A stretch of DNA of 33,781 nt from the NCBI RefSeq assembly GCF_000471645.3, contig NZ_AWGA01000044.1, forward strand, positions 1 to 33,781. Direction: 5' to 3'. The position numbers were made by a program, and so were the translations under genes. Position 1 is the first letter of the stretch. Each line of letters opens with the position of its first letter. Source of the stretch: Candidatus Schmidhempelia bombi str. Bimp. GTDB taxonomy: Bacteria; Pseudomonadota; Gammaproteobacteria; Enterobacterales; Orbaceae. The notes beneath the pieces were generated by a model, which worked only from the letters and a program-made list of their open reading frames with translations, was not told where the DNA came from and searched no databases. Positions 11,725 to 20,501 of the stretch are shown here, one piece after another.

Positions 11725-12560
11725 GTTATCGACATAGTTATCACGCAGGCAATCACGCTGATGTGTTAAAACATATAGTGCTATCTTTATGTATTGAATA
11801 TTTAAAAGAAAAAGAAAAACCCTTTATTTATCTGGATACGCATTCGGGTGCAGGGCGTTATTTACTGAAGGGTGAGCATGCAGAGAAAACCGGAGAATAT
11901 TTATCGGGTATTAATCGCATTTGGCAACAAATGGAGAAGCCAGCATTATTAGAACCTTATATGCGCGTAATGCACTATTACAACCGTAGCGAGCAACTAA
12001 AATATTATCCTGGTTCGCCTTTGATTGCTAAACATTTACTACGGGATCACGACAAATTGCATATGACAGAATTACATTCATCTGATTATCCTTTATTACG
12101 TCATGAATTCCTAAAAGATAAACGAGCGAATGTTATCCGACAAGATGGTTATCATCAGCTAAAATCACAATTACCCCCTAAACAGAGACGTGGAATTATT
12201 TTAATAGATCCATCATATGAATTAAAAACAGATTATCAACAAGCCATATCGGCGATTCAAGAAGGATATAAACGTTTTGCTACAGGTATTTATGCGCTTT
12301 GGTATCCTGTGGTATCACGAACCCAAACACAAAGAATGATTAAAGATTTGGTGGGTACTGGAATTAAGCGAATTTTACAAATAGAGTTAGCCGTCAAACC
12401 CGATAATACGCAAAAAGGCATGACGGCTTCGGGTATGATTGTTATTAATCCGCCATGGCAATTAGCACAGCAAATGGAAACATTACTACCGTGGTTACAT
12501 TCGGTACTGGTTCCTGAAAATATTGGTGGGTTTACTGTACAGCAATTAGTTGGTGAATGA
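11718..12560 (+). CDS. rlmJ: 23S rRNA (adenine-2030-N6)-methyltransferase
   Basis: Methylates A2030 of naked 23S rRNA using SAM. The 280 aa match the E. coli length. The hallmark N-terminus YRHSYHAGNHADVLKH is present, followed by the SAM-binding segment YLDTHSGAGRY and the catalytic IDPSYE motif (DPPYE in most relatives). It begins within the last codons of the membrane protein gene ending at 11724, without a strong ribosome site of its own, which suggests coupling. gor follows in the same direction, as in E. coli where rlmJ and gor are neighbours, but here about 890 bp separate them. Confidence 0.95.
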   Translation: MLSYRHSYHAGNHADVLKHIVLSLCIEYLKEKEKPFIYLDTHSGAGRYLLKGEHAEKTGEYLSGINRIWQQMEKPALLEPYMRVMHYYNRSEQLKYYPGSPLIAKHLLRDHDKLHMTELHSSDYPLLRHEFLKDKRANVIRQDGYHQLKSQLPPKQRRGIILIDPSYELKTDYQQAISAIQEGYKRFATGIYALWYPVVSRTQTQRMIKDLVGTGIKRILQIELAVKPDNTQKGMTASGMIVINPPWQLAQQMETLLPWLHSVLVPENIGGFTVQQLVGE

Positions 12561-13097
12561 TATTCTATCATTACTCACTAATTTAATATCTATAGTTATT
12601 TTATTTTCGTGCCTATATTGATTCGCTGTCGTTCAGTCGATATATATCGACTGAACATTCAATCACGCGTGACTCTTTCGTTCCTAACTCAATATGCCCA
12701 CTAGGATTATTTTTCTTAGTATATTGATATTTGTACTCGTCATTACCGTTTTTCTATAAAAATAGGGGGTATTATTTCTCCATGCTATCCCAAAAGTTTG
12801 CCACGTTATTTACGTTATTTTGCTCCATACGCGCTTAGTTGTTATTACGCAACGTATCGTTAATATCATCACAATGATAGCCGTCAATATGACTACTAAT
12901 AAATTAACAATCATCCACACAAAGGGAAAAGGGGAAATAGTTCACAAGCTATCAAGTTTAAAAGGAACATTGAACAGTAAAAAAGAGGCAAACTTATATG
13001 GAAAAACGCTATCATAGTGTTAATCACTTTTATATCCATGTCAATCAGTATATAGATAACTTTAAGGATAAGCATATAGAGTAACGGCAAAGGAGAA
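12561..13097. other. rlmJ-gor spacer
   Basis: An unusually long gap between two genes that are close neighbours in E. coli. It holds the perfect palindrome at 12631-12656 and a short frame with a good ribosome site at 13098-13217. A 65-codon TTG-start frame at 12820-13017 lacks a ribosome site and was not called. Confidence 0.45.
12631..12656. repeat. Perfect 26-bp palindrome after rlmJ
   Basis: The arm GTTCAGTCGATAT is followed at once by its exact reverse complement, giving 13+13 bp with no spacer. As RNA it folds into an 11-bp stem with an ATAT loop. There is no U-tract on either side, so it is not a standard intrinsic terminator. A dimeric protein-binding site or a transcript-end hairpin is possible. 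Confidence 0.85.
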
Positions 13098-13217
13098 ATG
13101 ATGTCTATTTTAGGATGTCAAAAAATAAATAATACCAAGACCAACAATCGTCATCACATGCCCCTGCCACACTACATGTGCTCAGTTCAGAAAGTTGAAG
13201 TAAAAAAATTAAAATAG
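13098..13217 (+). CDS. Possible small protein (39 aa)
   Basis: A short frame that starts ATG-ATG directly after AAAGGAGAA, an excellent Shine-Dalgarno at good spacing, and ends at TAG. The peptide begins MMSILGCQKINN, is polar and basic, and contains HHMPLPHYMC in the middle. It has no membrane helix or signal peptide and no recognised relative. It lies in the long rlmJ-gor spacer. Only the ribosome site argues for expression; it could equally be the start of a decayed gene. Confidence 0.3.
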   Translation: MMSILGCQKINNTKTNNRHHMPLPHYMCSVQKVEVKKLK

Positions 13218-13452
13218 GCGACTATCACAGAATAGTTTAATTGCTTTTACTAGTGGTTTAAATGTGATTTATAAGACCAGTTAAACGACGTTAACACGCT
13301 TTAATCCTTATAACATATCAAATATTTGTGTAAAAAAATAGTTGATTGATAGGCAATTATTATTAAAGGAGTTTATAAAACTGTCTTTAAATATTTGTTA
13401 ATATATGACAATCTATTCAACATTCATTAAGTTCAAAAACAAAGGAAAGAAA

Positions 13453-14805
13453 ATGACAAAACATTATGATTATATTGCCATCGGTGGTGGTAGCGGAGGT
13501 ATTGCTTCGATTAATAGAGCAGCCTCATACGGTAAAAAATGTGCCATTATCGAAGCTAAAGCATTAGGGGGAACCTGTGTTAACGTGGGATGTGTGCCTA
13601 AAAAAATTATGTGGCACGCGGCACAAATGGCTGAGGCAATTCATCATTATGCACCTGATTATGGTTTTGATTTGACCGTTAATCAATTTAATTGGGAGAA
13701 AATGGTTGAAAATCGTACTGCTTATATTGATCGTGTGCATCAATCTTATGAACGTGTATTAAGTAAAAATAATGTTGATGTTATTCAAGGCTATGGACGT
13801 TTTGTTGATAAAAATACTATTGAAGTGAATGGTGAACAGTACACCGCTGATCATATCCTTATTGCCGTGGGAGGGAAACCAAGTTTACCCAATATTCCTG
13901 GCGTCGAATATGGTATTACTTCGGATGGTTTTTTTGAATTAACGTCATTGCCAGAACGCGTTGCGGTCGTGGGTGCTGGCTATATTGCTTGTGAAATTGC
14001 AGGCGTGCTGCATGCGTTAGGTGCTAAAACCCATCAATTTGTGCGTATGGCAACCCCATTACGTAGCTTTGATCCCATTATTGTCGACACATTGATGGAA
14101 GTAATTAACACTGAAGGCCATTATCTACATACTTATTCGATTCCTAAATCTGTTGAAAAGAACAGTGATAATTCCTATACCTTGCATTTAGAAAACGGTG
14201 AAAGTTTTATCGTAGATTGTGTTATTTGGGCAATTGGCCGTCAACCTGCCACCGAAGGACTCAATTTATCTGCGGCTGGAGTTAAAAGCAATACTTGGGG
14301 CTTTATTGAGGTAGATAAGTATCAAAATACCAACATATCCGGTATTTATTCTGTAGGCGATGATACCGAATCTGCTGCCTTGACACCTGTCGCGGTGGCC
14401 GCGGGTAGACGTCTTGCTGAACGTTTATTTAATAATAAACCTAATGAATGTTTAGATTATACCAATATTCCAACCGTGGTATTTACTCATCCACCAATTG
14501 GTACCGTTGGTTTAACAGAATCACAAGCGATAGACGCTTATGGTGAGCAGAATGTTAAAGTGTACAGTTCCTCTTTTACGGCGATGTATACCGCGGTGAC
14601 AGCTCATCGACAACCATGTCGAATGAAATTAGTTTGTGCTGGTGACGAAGAAAAAATTGTGGGTATACATGGTATTGGCTATGGTATGGATGAAATTTTA
14701 CAAGGCTTTGCCGTTGCTTTAAAAATGGGAGCCACAAAAAAAGATTTTGATAATACTATTGCTATTCATCCAACTGCCGCCGAAGAATTTGTTACTATGC
14801 GTTAA
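13453..14805 (+). CDS. gor: Glutathione-disulfide reductase
   Basis: NADPH-dependent FAD enzyme that keeps cytosolic glutathione reduced. I place the start at 13453 rather than at the upstream in-frame ATG (13405). The downstream ATG has AAAGGA six bases before it and begins [13 protein letters not shown], exactly like E. coli Gor, giving the same 450-aa length. Visible sites are the FAD fingerprint GGGSGG (11-16), the redox disulfide in [13 protein letters not shown] (Cys42 and Cys47), the NADPH-binding [16 protein letters not shown], the second FAD motif GIYSVGD, and the C-terminal catalytic HPTAAEE. A terminator follows. No OxyR site was identified. Confidence 0.97.
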   Translation: MTKHYDYIAIGGGSGGIASINRAASYGKKCAIIEAKALGGTCVNVGCVPKKIMWHAAQMAEAIHHYAPDYGFDLTVNQFNWEKMVENRTAYIDRVHQSYERVLSKNNVDVIQGYGRFVDKNTIEVNGEQYTADHILIAVGGKPSLPNIPGVEYGITSDGFFELTSLPERVAVVGAGYIACEIAGVLHALGAKTHQFVRMATPLRSFDPIIVDTLMEVINTEGHYLHTYSIPKSVEKNSDNSYTLHLENGESFIVDCVIWAIGRQPATEGLNLSAAGVKSNTWGFIEVDKYQNTNISGIYSVGDDTESAALTPVAVAAGRRLAERLFNNKPNECLDYTNIPTVVFTHPPIGTVGLTESQAIDAYGEQNVKVYSSSFTAMYTAVTAHRQPCRMKLVCAGDEEKIVGIHGIGYGMDEILQGFAVALKMGATKKDFDNTIAIHPTAAEEFVTMR

Positions 14806-14826
14806 TGGTTAAATAATAGATAACTC

Positions 14827-14855
14827 AAAAGGAAAGTTAATGGCTTTCCTTTTTT
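14827..14855 (+). terminator. Intrinsic terminator of gor
   Basis: AAAAGGAAAG, a 7-nt loop, and CTTTCCTTTT form a 10-bp stem running into a T-run, 22 nt after the gor stop. Confidence 0.88.
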
Positions 14856-15160
14856 GTCTAAGCTATATCTAATTTCTATCTAAGCTATATCTAAATAGTT
14901 TTTATTGATTAACTCAACTAAATAGAGTAATAAATCCGTCTCTCTTTCTGATAAGATACATGGCAATCATCGTTTAATATCGTTTAATATCGTTTAATAA
15001 TGATAGTATTGCCTATGATAAAAATAAAGAAGTCGACATTTATTTTTGCCTTGCGTAGCCCTACTAATCGTTAAACAATGAGCAGAAAACCAATATCGTT
15101 ATTTAATTTACCTATAGCGATTTATTAAACAAATAAAACAACCATCCACTTTATTTACGA
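14856..15160. repeat. Short direct repeats in the gor-recD gap
   Basis: This convergent gap of about 300 bp contains two copies of a 16-mer, TCTAAGCTATATCTAA (14857-14872 and 14879-14894). It also contains nearly three tandem copies of CGTTTAATAT (14971-14999). These look like small slippage-derived repeats; no gene was seen. Confidence 0.6.
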
Positions 15161-17026
15161 TTATGCCAATGCTTGAATTAATCCTGTTTGCCGTTCAATT
15201 TGACTATTTATCGCTTTTTCCAATATAGAAGAACGACTATATAATGTCATCTGCTTTTTAGCTCGAGTGACTGCTGTATAAAGCAGGGAACGGGTTAGTA
15301 TGGGTGAGAACTCAGTTGGTAAAATAAGTGCCACATGATCAAACTCCGATCCTTGTGATTTGTGTACCGTCATCACAAAAGCTGTTTCATGTAACGGTAA
15401 CCGATAAGGGGAGAAACCTTGTATACGACCATCGGCTAATTGAAAATAGACCCGTTTTTTACTCGGATCCGTCGTCGATGGTAACGTAATGCCTATATCG
15501 CCATTATATAAACCTAAACCAGAATGATTCTTTAAAATCATAACTGGTCGGCCTAAATACCATTCTTCATTTGGCGCCATGGACAGTAATTTTTGTTTGA
15601 TCAGAGCTTTCTCTATCTGACTGTTTAGTCCATCCACCCCAAAAGCACCATCCCTTAAAGCCGATAGTAATCTAAAACAAGAAAACAGCATTAACGCTTG
15701 ATTGATATCAAAATCAGCCTGTTTTATATATTGCAAATAATGACTATATCCTTGTACAGCATGTTCTATTACCGAAGGATAATCTAATTCTGACCGAAAA
15801 CAGTGAAAAGCGATATCGTTATATTGCTTGGCCATCAATAATTGCATTGCTTTCTTGCTCTCTCCTTGTTTCACATAAGCGGCCAGCTGTCCTATACCTG
15901 ACTGCTGGTCAAAACGATAACTTTTTTGCAATAAGCAAATATTATCGGCTATTGAAGCGCACTTTTCAGTAGCTAAAAGCGGATAGCCAGTGAGTTCTGT
16001 CAATTCATTAGCGCGCGAGTCACTATAATCATTACTAGCAAAGTAACAAAGATCACCCAAAACCGCGCCGGCTTCAACAGAAGAGAGTTGCTCTCGATCG
16101 CCTAGTAGAATTAAACGCGCATGCTCGGGTAAGGCATCAATCACACTCGCCATCATCGATAAATCCACCATTGATGCTTCATCAATAATAAGAATATCTA
16201 AATGTAATGGATTTTCTTTACAATGAATAAATTGCTGTTGATTTAATTGTGCCCCCAACAATCGATGTAAAGTTAGCGCCTCATTAGACATGATAAGTTT
16301 AGCATTTTGCTGCGTTGTTAATTTATCTAAGGCGACGTTAAAAGCTTGCGTTAAGCGAGCTGCCGCCTTACCCGTTGGTGCCGCCGCCATAATTCGTAAT
16401 GCGGGAGAGTGCTTAGGTCGCGCAGCAATTAATGCTGCCAGTAACTTGGCTACCGTCGTCGTTTTACCGGTACCTGGACCGCCAGAAATAATGGCAACTT
16501 GTCTCGTCAATGCCATTGCCACGGCAATCTTTTGCCAATCGATCTCATCCTGCTGATCAGGAAATAAATCGGTTAATATTGTCGATAGATTCGCCGTATG
16601 CGTAAGTTTAACTGTACTTATCTGCCGAAAATAATTCGCTACTTTTTGCTCATTAAGCCACATTCGCTGAAAATAGAGCCGATCTGCTTGAAGGACTAAA
16701 GGCGTATAGCGCTGACCATCACTCGCTATCGTCGATAATGTCAATAGCTCGCACCAATCTGATAAACGAGGAGAGCTAAGTTTAGACCAAAATTGTTGGT
16801 TTAATTCATTATCGCGCCCATTAAACATATCTATCGAATTAAGCTTGGTTAATTTGAGGCAGACATGTCCCGCGCGTGTTTCCGCACTTAAATAACTGAT
16901 GAGAAATAGTAAGCGTTGTTTATTTTGCCCTGTTAACGGTGTTTGCTCAGTAAGAAACTGACTTAAATGAACATCGAGTACCGTAAATAAATTTTTTTCT
17001 ATCGCCTGTTTAAATAATACTTCCAT
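15161..17026 (-). CDS. recD: RecBCD enzyme subunit RecD (exodeoxyribonuclease V alpha)
   Basis: The 5'-3' helicase motor of RecBCD, which unwinds and degrades double-strand ends until a Chi-type signal. The protein is 621 aa (E. coli 608). Superfamily 1 motifs are clear: Walker A GGPGTGKT (182-189), Walker B LIIDEASMVDL, motif III ILLGDREQLSSVEAGAVLGDL, a C-terminal VMTVHKSQGSEFD, and motif VI YTAVTRAKK. In most gammaproteobacteria recD follows recB in a recC-ptrA-recB-recD cluster. Here the upstream neighbour is an unrelated DUF4139 gene, so recD stands alone in this window. No frameshift was seen. Confidence 0.96.
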   Translation of the reverse strand: MEVLFKQAIEKNLFTVLDVHLSQFLTEQTPLTGQNKQRLLFLISYLSAETRAGHVCLKLTKLNSIDMFNGRDNELNQQFWSKLSSPRLSDWCELLTLSTIASDGQRYTPLVLQADRLYFQRMWLNEQKVANYFRQISTVKLTHTANLSTILTDLFPDQQDEIDWQKIAVAMALTRQVAIISGGPGTGKTTTVAKLLAALIAARPKHSPALRIMAAAPTGKAAARLTQAFNVALDKLTTQQNAKLIMSNEALTLHRLLGAQLNQQQFIHCKENPLHLDILIIDEASMVDLSMMASVIDALPEHARLILLGDREQLSSVEAGAVLGDLCYFASNDYSDSRANELTELTGYPLLATEKCASIADNICLLQKSYRFDQQSGIGQLAAYVKQGESKKAMQLLMAKQYNDIAFHCFRSELDYPSVIEHAVQGYSHYLQYIKQADFDINQALMLFSCFRLLSALRDGAFGVDGLNSQIEKALIKQKLLSMAPNEEWYLGRPVMILKNHSGLGLYNGDIGITLPSTTDPSKKRVYFQLADGRIQGFSPYRLPLHETAFVMTVHKSQGSEFDHVALILPTEFSPILTRSLLYTAVTRAKKQMTLYSRSSILEKAINSQIERQTGLIQALA

Positions 17027-17052
17027 TAATTCACGCCTTTTTAGTTTATCTC

Positions 17053-18678
17053 TTATAACCCACTAACAACACTATCTTGTGGATAAGTAACATTAAAACT
17101 TAATGGAAGCTGTTTTTCTTCATTTGGATTTAAGGTTAAGGTCCAAGATAAAAGTCCACTTTCTTTATTATATACTGCACCAGAATAGTGAACATTGTCT
17201 AAAGTAATTCTTTCATCCTGTATTACTGGTAATTGATCATAAATAGTCATGGTGACTGGGGAGGCCTTGGTATTTTTAATATCAATTGTGTAGGCAAATT
17301 TTTGAGTAACCTGTTTACCTAGAAAGGAAGGTTTAGATAACTGCTTGCTATTTTGCTGGCGATAGATATAGATATTTTTATCACCACCAAGCGAAATATC
17401 TAACGTATCCGCCATTTCGGTAGTGGTAATAAACTGTTCACCAACATATTTATTCGCAAAAAAGATCATGGCATTACCCGGTAAAAGATTCAAATACTGC
17501 CAATCGCTTATTTTGGCTATTAGATAAGCGCTATTATCAAGCTTAGGTGTTGCCACATATTGATAAGTGACTGCTACCTCTGTTTCTTTTAATATTACCA
17601 CATTATCCTGACTATGGCCTTTTAGAGTAAAAGGTAATTGAATATGATATTGCTGATTTATGCCTTGATTATTGATAGCAATATAATCAGTTAAGCTCCG
17701 ATGCCCTTCATCATTGAGCGCTACCATAGACATGGGGGCTTTTGACACTAAATTGGATGAATATAAGCGGATGTTATCTAAATCGTGATCATTACGTTTG
17801 ATCGAAACAACCCATGGCGTTAAAGGTCTTATCTGCCGATCATCGCTCGGGTTTGTGGTAGATAACGTTAAATCGATATTTTGCCAATCAAGCCCAGTAT
17901 CTTGATAAATATTAGCCTTATAAGTTAAATGCGCCGGTGTATTTATCTCTTGCACCCGAAAATCATAACGTTGCTCCCAACCCGCACTATAAGTAACATA
18001 CGAGACAGAAATAGGTAACGTCACCGCTTTCTCAGCATAAATCTTAAGTATAATGATAGGCGTAAATGCTTGTGTTTGCCCCTGTTCATGTGTTAATTGC
18101 TGCTGGAGCTTCGCTATGTCATCAGTAATATGCTTTATTTCTTGCAACAACGCGGACTTTGCAGATAAGGTCTGGGTAAGATTTTCCCGAATAAAGTGAA
18201 TAATATTAGTCGTTTCAGTAATTGAACTGGTAGATTTTTTTAAATGCTCGATACGATTACCCGTTAATAAAGAAATTTCCTCTTGAACAACGGCTAATCG
18301 AATATTTTTATCATCTAATTTGGCTTGTAATTGTTGTAATTGCTGCTTTAAGGCCTTAACTTGTGCTGATTCAGGGTAATTGACAAAATAATCATTTTTA
18401 AGGGTCGTCGCTAATATCATTGCTTTGGACCCAATATCAATATTGATTGAGGCTGGATCGATATCTTTTGCCACCTGCATCAGAATAATATCACTCTCTC
18501 CTGCTGGTATTTGGACTGTTGCTGTTTCTGATAATTCTGCACCTTTTGCATAAAGTGTCACGCTATTAAGATTGAGTTTTGTTTGGATGGTATCAGCATA
18601 ACAAATAAAACTGGTAAAAAAAGGAAGTGAAAGGAAAGTATTTAATATCCAGGATTTATTCATCTTTTTTTTCATCAT
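17053..18678 (-). CDS. Exported MuiA-like protein (DUF4140/DUF4139)
   Basis: A 541-aa protein with a cleavable-looking signal peptide (MMKKKMNKSW, a hydrophobic core, SFICYADT). It is followed by the N-terminal DUF4140 pattern (NSVTLYAKGAELSETATVQIPAGESDIIL). A long glutamine-rich coiled coil (about residues 80-195) precedes the C-terminal DUF4139 beta-rich region (VSYVTYSAGWEQRYDFRV, DLTLSTTNP, the PLSFNVTYP end). The family includes the mucoidy inhibitor MuiA; the biochemical role is unknown. The ATG at 18678 is chosen because AAGGTGG lies five bases upstream, so the earlier in-frame GTG at 18687 is inside the ribosome site. It is 26 nt ahead of recD in the same direction and may share its transcript. 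Confidence 0.85.
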   Translation of the reverse strand: MMKKKMNKSWILNTFLSLPFFTSFICYADTIQTKLNLNSVTLYAKGAELSETATVQIPAGESDIILMQVAKDIDPASINIDIGSKAMILATTLKNDYFVNYPESAQVKALKQQLQQLQAKLDDKNIRLAVVQEEISLLTGNRIEHLKKSTSSITETTNIIHFIRENLTQTLSAKSALLQEIKHITDDIAKLQQQLTHEQGQTQAFTPIIILKIYAEKAVTLPISVSYVTYSAGWEQRYDFRVQEINTPAHLTYKANIYQDTGLDWQNIDLTLSTTNPSDDRQIRPLTPWVVSIKRNDHDLDNIRLYSSNLVSKAPMSMVALNDEGHRSLTDYIAINNQGINQQYHIQLPFTLKGHSQDNVVILKETEVAVTYQYVATPKLDNSAYLIAKISDWQYLNLLPGNAMIFFANKYVGEQFITTTEMADTLDISLGGDKNIYIYRQQNSKQLSKPSFLGKQVTQKFAYTIDIKNTKASPVTMTIYDQLPVIQDERITLDNVHYSGAVYNKESGLLSWTLTLNPNEEKQLPLSFNVTYPQDSVVSGL

Positions 18679-18813
18679 GATCACCACCTTATTTATGCAT
18701 TAGAAATATCAACTACCTATGACAATAGTTTATTAGTTCAATTCATTTTTTAATGCAAAAGCGCACTTAAAATTATCACAAACTCTCTAGATTTGTCGAA
18801 TAAGACTCATCAC

Positions 18814-19722
18814 TCATTTGGCCCAAAGTAACGCCGCACCTCTAGCGCCACCGGCATCACCATAACGTGCTTTTTCTATCCTTGGTGGTGGCATCATTTT
18901 TAATAAATAACGTGGTAAACGTTTAGGTAATTCAGTATAAATTTGTTCAAAATTGGATAATCCACCACCAATAACAATCAGTTCTACATCAAGTACGACC
19001 AGTATATCAGCTAAATACATCGCCAATAGTTCTAAATAACGATCGACATGCGCTATGGCGTGTTTATCTTGATCATAATAACGCTGAATAATTTCTGGTG
19101 CCGATAATGATTGTTGATAAAAGTGACGATATAACCAAGCAAAGCCTGTACCTGATAAATAACGCTCACTACACCCGACTTGCCCGCATCCACAAGTGAT
19201 TAATGGAATATCATTACCTAAGACTTTTGTTGCATTAAGCGGTAACTTAAGGTGCCCTATTTCACCAGCACAGCCATTAGCCCCTGATAAAATAGCGTGA
19301 TCAATGGCAAGTCCCCCACCTAAACCAGTCCCAAGAATTAAACCAATCACACTATGATAATGGTTAAATTCTGGATGATAAGCTTCAGAGAGTACAAAAC
19401 AATTAGCATCATTATCAATTCGTATATCACGCCCAACACGTGTTTCTAAATCACGAATAAACGGTTTATCTTTTACCATTTCAATATTGGTCGTAAATAC
19501 CGTTTTATCTTTTTGATTAACAATACCCGCAATGCCAATGCCAATTTGGCCTCTACTATTAAATTTCTGATCCGCTTCGAAAATTAAATTAATTATGGCA
19601 AAAAGAAATGCGTCATAGCTATCATGTGGCGTATCAATACGCTTACGCCAAATTTCATTTAACGCTAAATCAAACACAGCCATTTCTATTTTTGTACCGC
19701 CAATATCAAAACCATATAGCAT
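18814..19722 (-). CDS. nagK: N-acetylglucosamine kinase (ROK family)
   Basis: Phosphorylates GlcNAc at C6 with ATP, feeding recycled cell-wall or host-derived GlcNAc into amino-sugar metabolism. The protein is 302 aa (E. coli NagK 303). It has the ATP-binding YGFDIGGTKIE start, GIGIAGIV, IDNDANCF with the catalytic aspartate, LGTGLGGGL, the HxnCGCGQVGCSERYLSGTG zinc-binding signature, and VIGGGLSN. I choose the ATG at 19722: CAGGAG sits six bases upstream of it but abuts the ATG at 19728. Another ROK sugar kinase is possible, but the match to NagK is close throughout. It occupies the place after pcm where E. coli has nlpD and rpoS. Confidence 0.9.
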   Translation of the reverse strand: MLYGFDIGGTKIEMAVFDLALNEIWRKRIDTPHDSYDAFLFAIINLIFEADQKFNSRGQIGIGIAGIVNQKDKTVFTTNIEMVKDKPFIRDLETRVGRDIRIDNDANCFVLSEAYHPEFNHYHSVIGLILGTGLGGGLAIDHAILSGANGCAGEIGHLKLPLNATKVLGNDIPLITCGCGQVGCSERYLSGTGFAWLYRHFYQQSLSAPEIIQRYYDQDKHAIAHVDRYLELLAMYLADILVVLDVELIVIGGGLSNFEQIYTELPKRLPRYLLKMMPPPRIEKARYGDAGGARGAALLWAK

Positions 19723-19852
19723 GGTCATCTCCTGATCGCATTTACTTTTTGTAAAAAACTAAATTGTTTAGGGTGAACGTAACATTAACTCAATAAAGAT
19801 AAAACCTAAGCACATCAACATAGCATAAACCAATAAACAAATTTCATTAAAA

Positions 19853-20479
19853 CTAAACTAATTCACCTTTAATTAAAGGAACAAACTTAACTGGCTCAAT
19901 AATATGCTTTTCAAACCCATTGAGTTGACGAATAACAACTTGTAGCGTTTGCTGTGTATCACCTACAGGAATCACTAATCGCCCGCCTTCTGCTAGTTGG
20001 TAAATTAATGCTTCTGGAATATGTTCAGCGGCGGCAGTCACAATAATACCATCATAAGGTGCTCGCTCCGGCCATCCCAGCCATCCATCACCATGGCGAG
20101 TTGAGACATTATGAATGTCCAATATTTTTAAACGGCGTTTGGTATGCCATTGCAAACTTTTGATACGCTCAACGGAACACACGTGATCAACCATATTAGC
20201 TAATACCGCCGTTTGATATCCTGATCCCGTACCAATTTCAAGCACTTTAGATGTTGGTTTAAGCTTTAACAATGCGGTCATTTTGGCAACAATATAAGGT
20301 TGCGAAATAGTCTGCCCTGCCCCAATGGGTAAAGAACAATTATCATATGCTTGGTGAGAAAGTGCTTCATCTACAAAATGTTGACGAGGAACAGAAGCTA
20401 TCGCTTGCAATACTGCTTCATCTTTTATCCCTAACTGACGGAGTTGGGTTAGAAGTAATTGCATTTTTTTATTATACAT
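19853..20479 (-). CDS. pcm: Protein-L-isoaspartate O-methyltransferase
   Basis: Uses SAM to methylate isoaspartyl residues in damaged proteins, the first step of their repair. It has 208 aa, identical in length to E. coli Pcm. Visible signatures are PRQHFVDEA (31-39), [13 protein letters not shown] (53-65), SAM motif [17 protein letters not shown] (79-94), [27 protein letters not shown] and the terminal FVPLIKGEL. It is the last gene of the tusE-ftsB-ispD-ispF-truD-pcm run, 22 nt after truD. surE, which lies between truD and pcm in E. coli, is missing here. Confidence 0.97.
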   Translation of the reverse strand: MYNKKMQLLLTQLRQLGIKDEAVLQAIASVPRQHFVDEALSHQAYDNCSLPIGAGQTISQPYIVAKMTALLKLKPTSKVLEIGTGSGYQTAVLANMVDHVCSVERIKSLQWHTKRRLKILDIHNVSTRHGDGWLGWPERAPYDGIIVTAAAEHIPEALIYQLAEGGRLVIPVGDTQQTLQVVIRQLNGFEKHIIEPVKFVPLIKGELV

Positions 20480-20501
20480 AAAGCCTCAAACAATATATAA
20501 A

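Noticed and set aside
12631-12656. Palindrome as intrinsic terminator of rlmJ
   Set aside because: No U-tract follows the stem on either strand, so it is reported as a palindrome of unknown function.
12820-13017. 65-codon frame with a TTG start in the rlmJ-gor spacer
   Set aside because: No ribosome site, and the frame text continues upstream of the TTG without a proper start; likely chance or decayed DNA.
13405-13452. 16-codon N-terminal extension of gor
   Set aside because: The ATG at 13453 has the ribosome site and gives the exact E. coli-like N-terminus and length.
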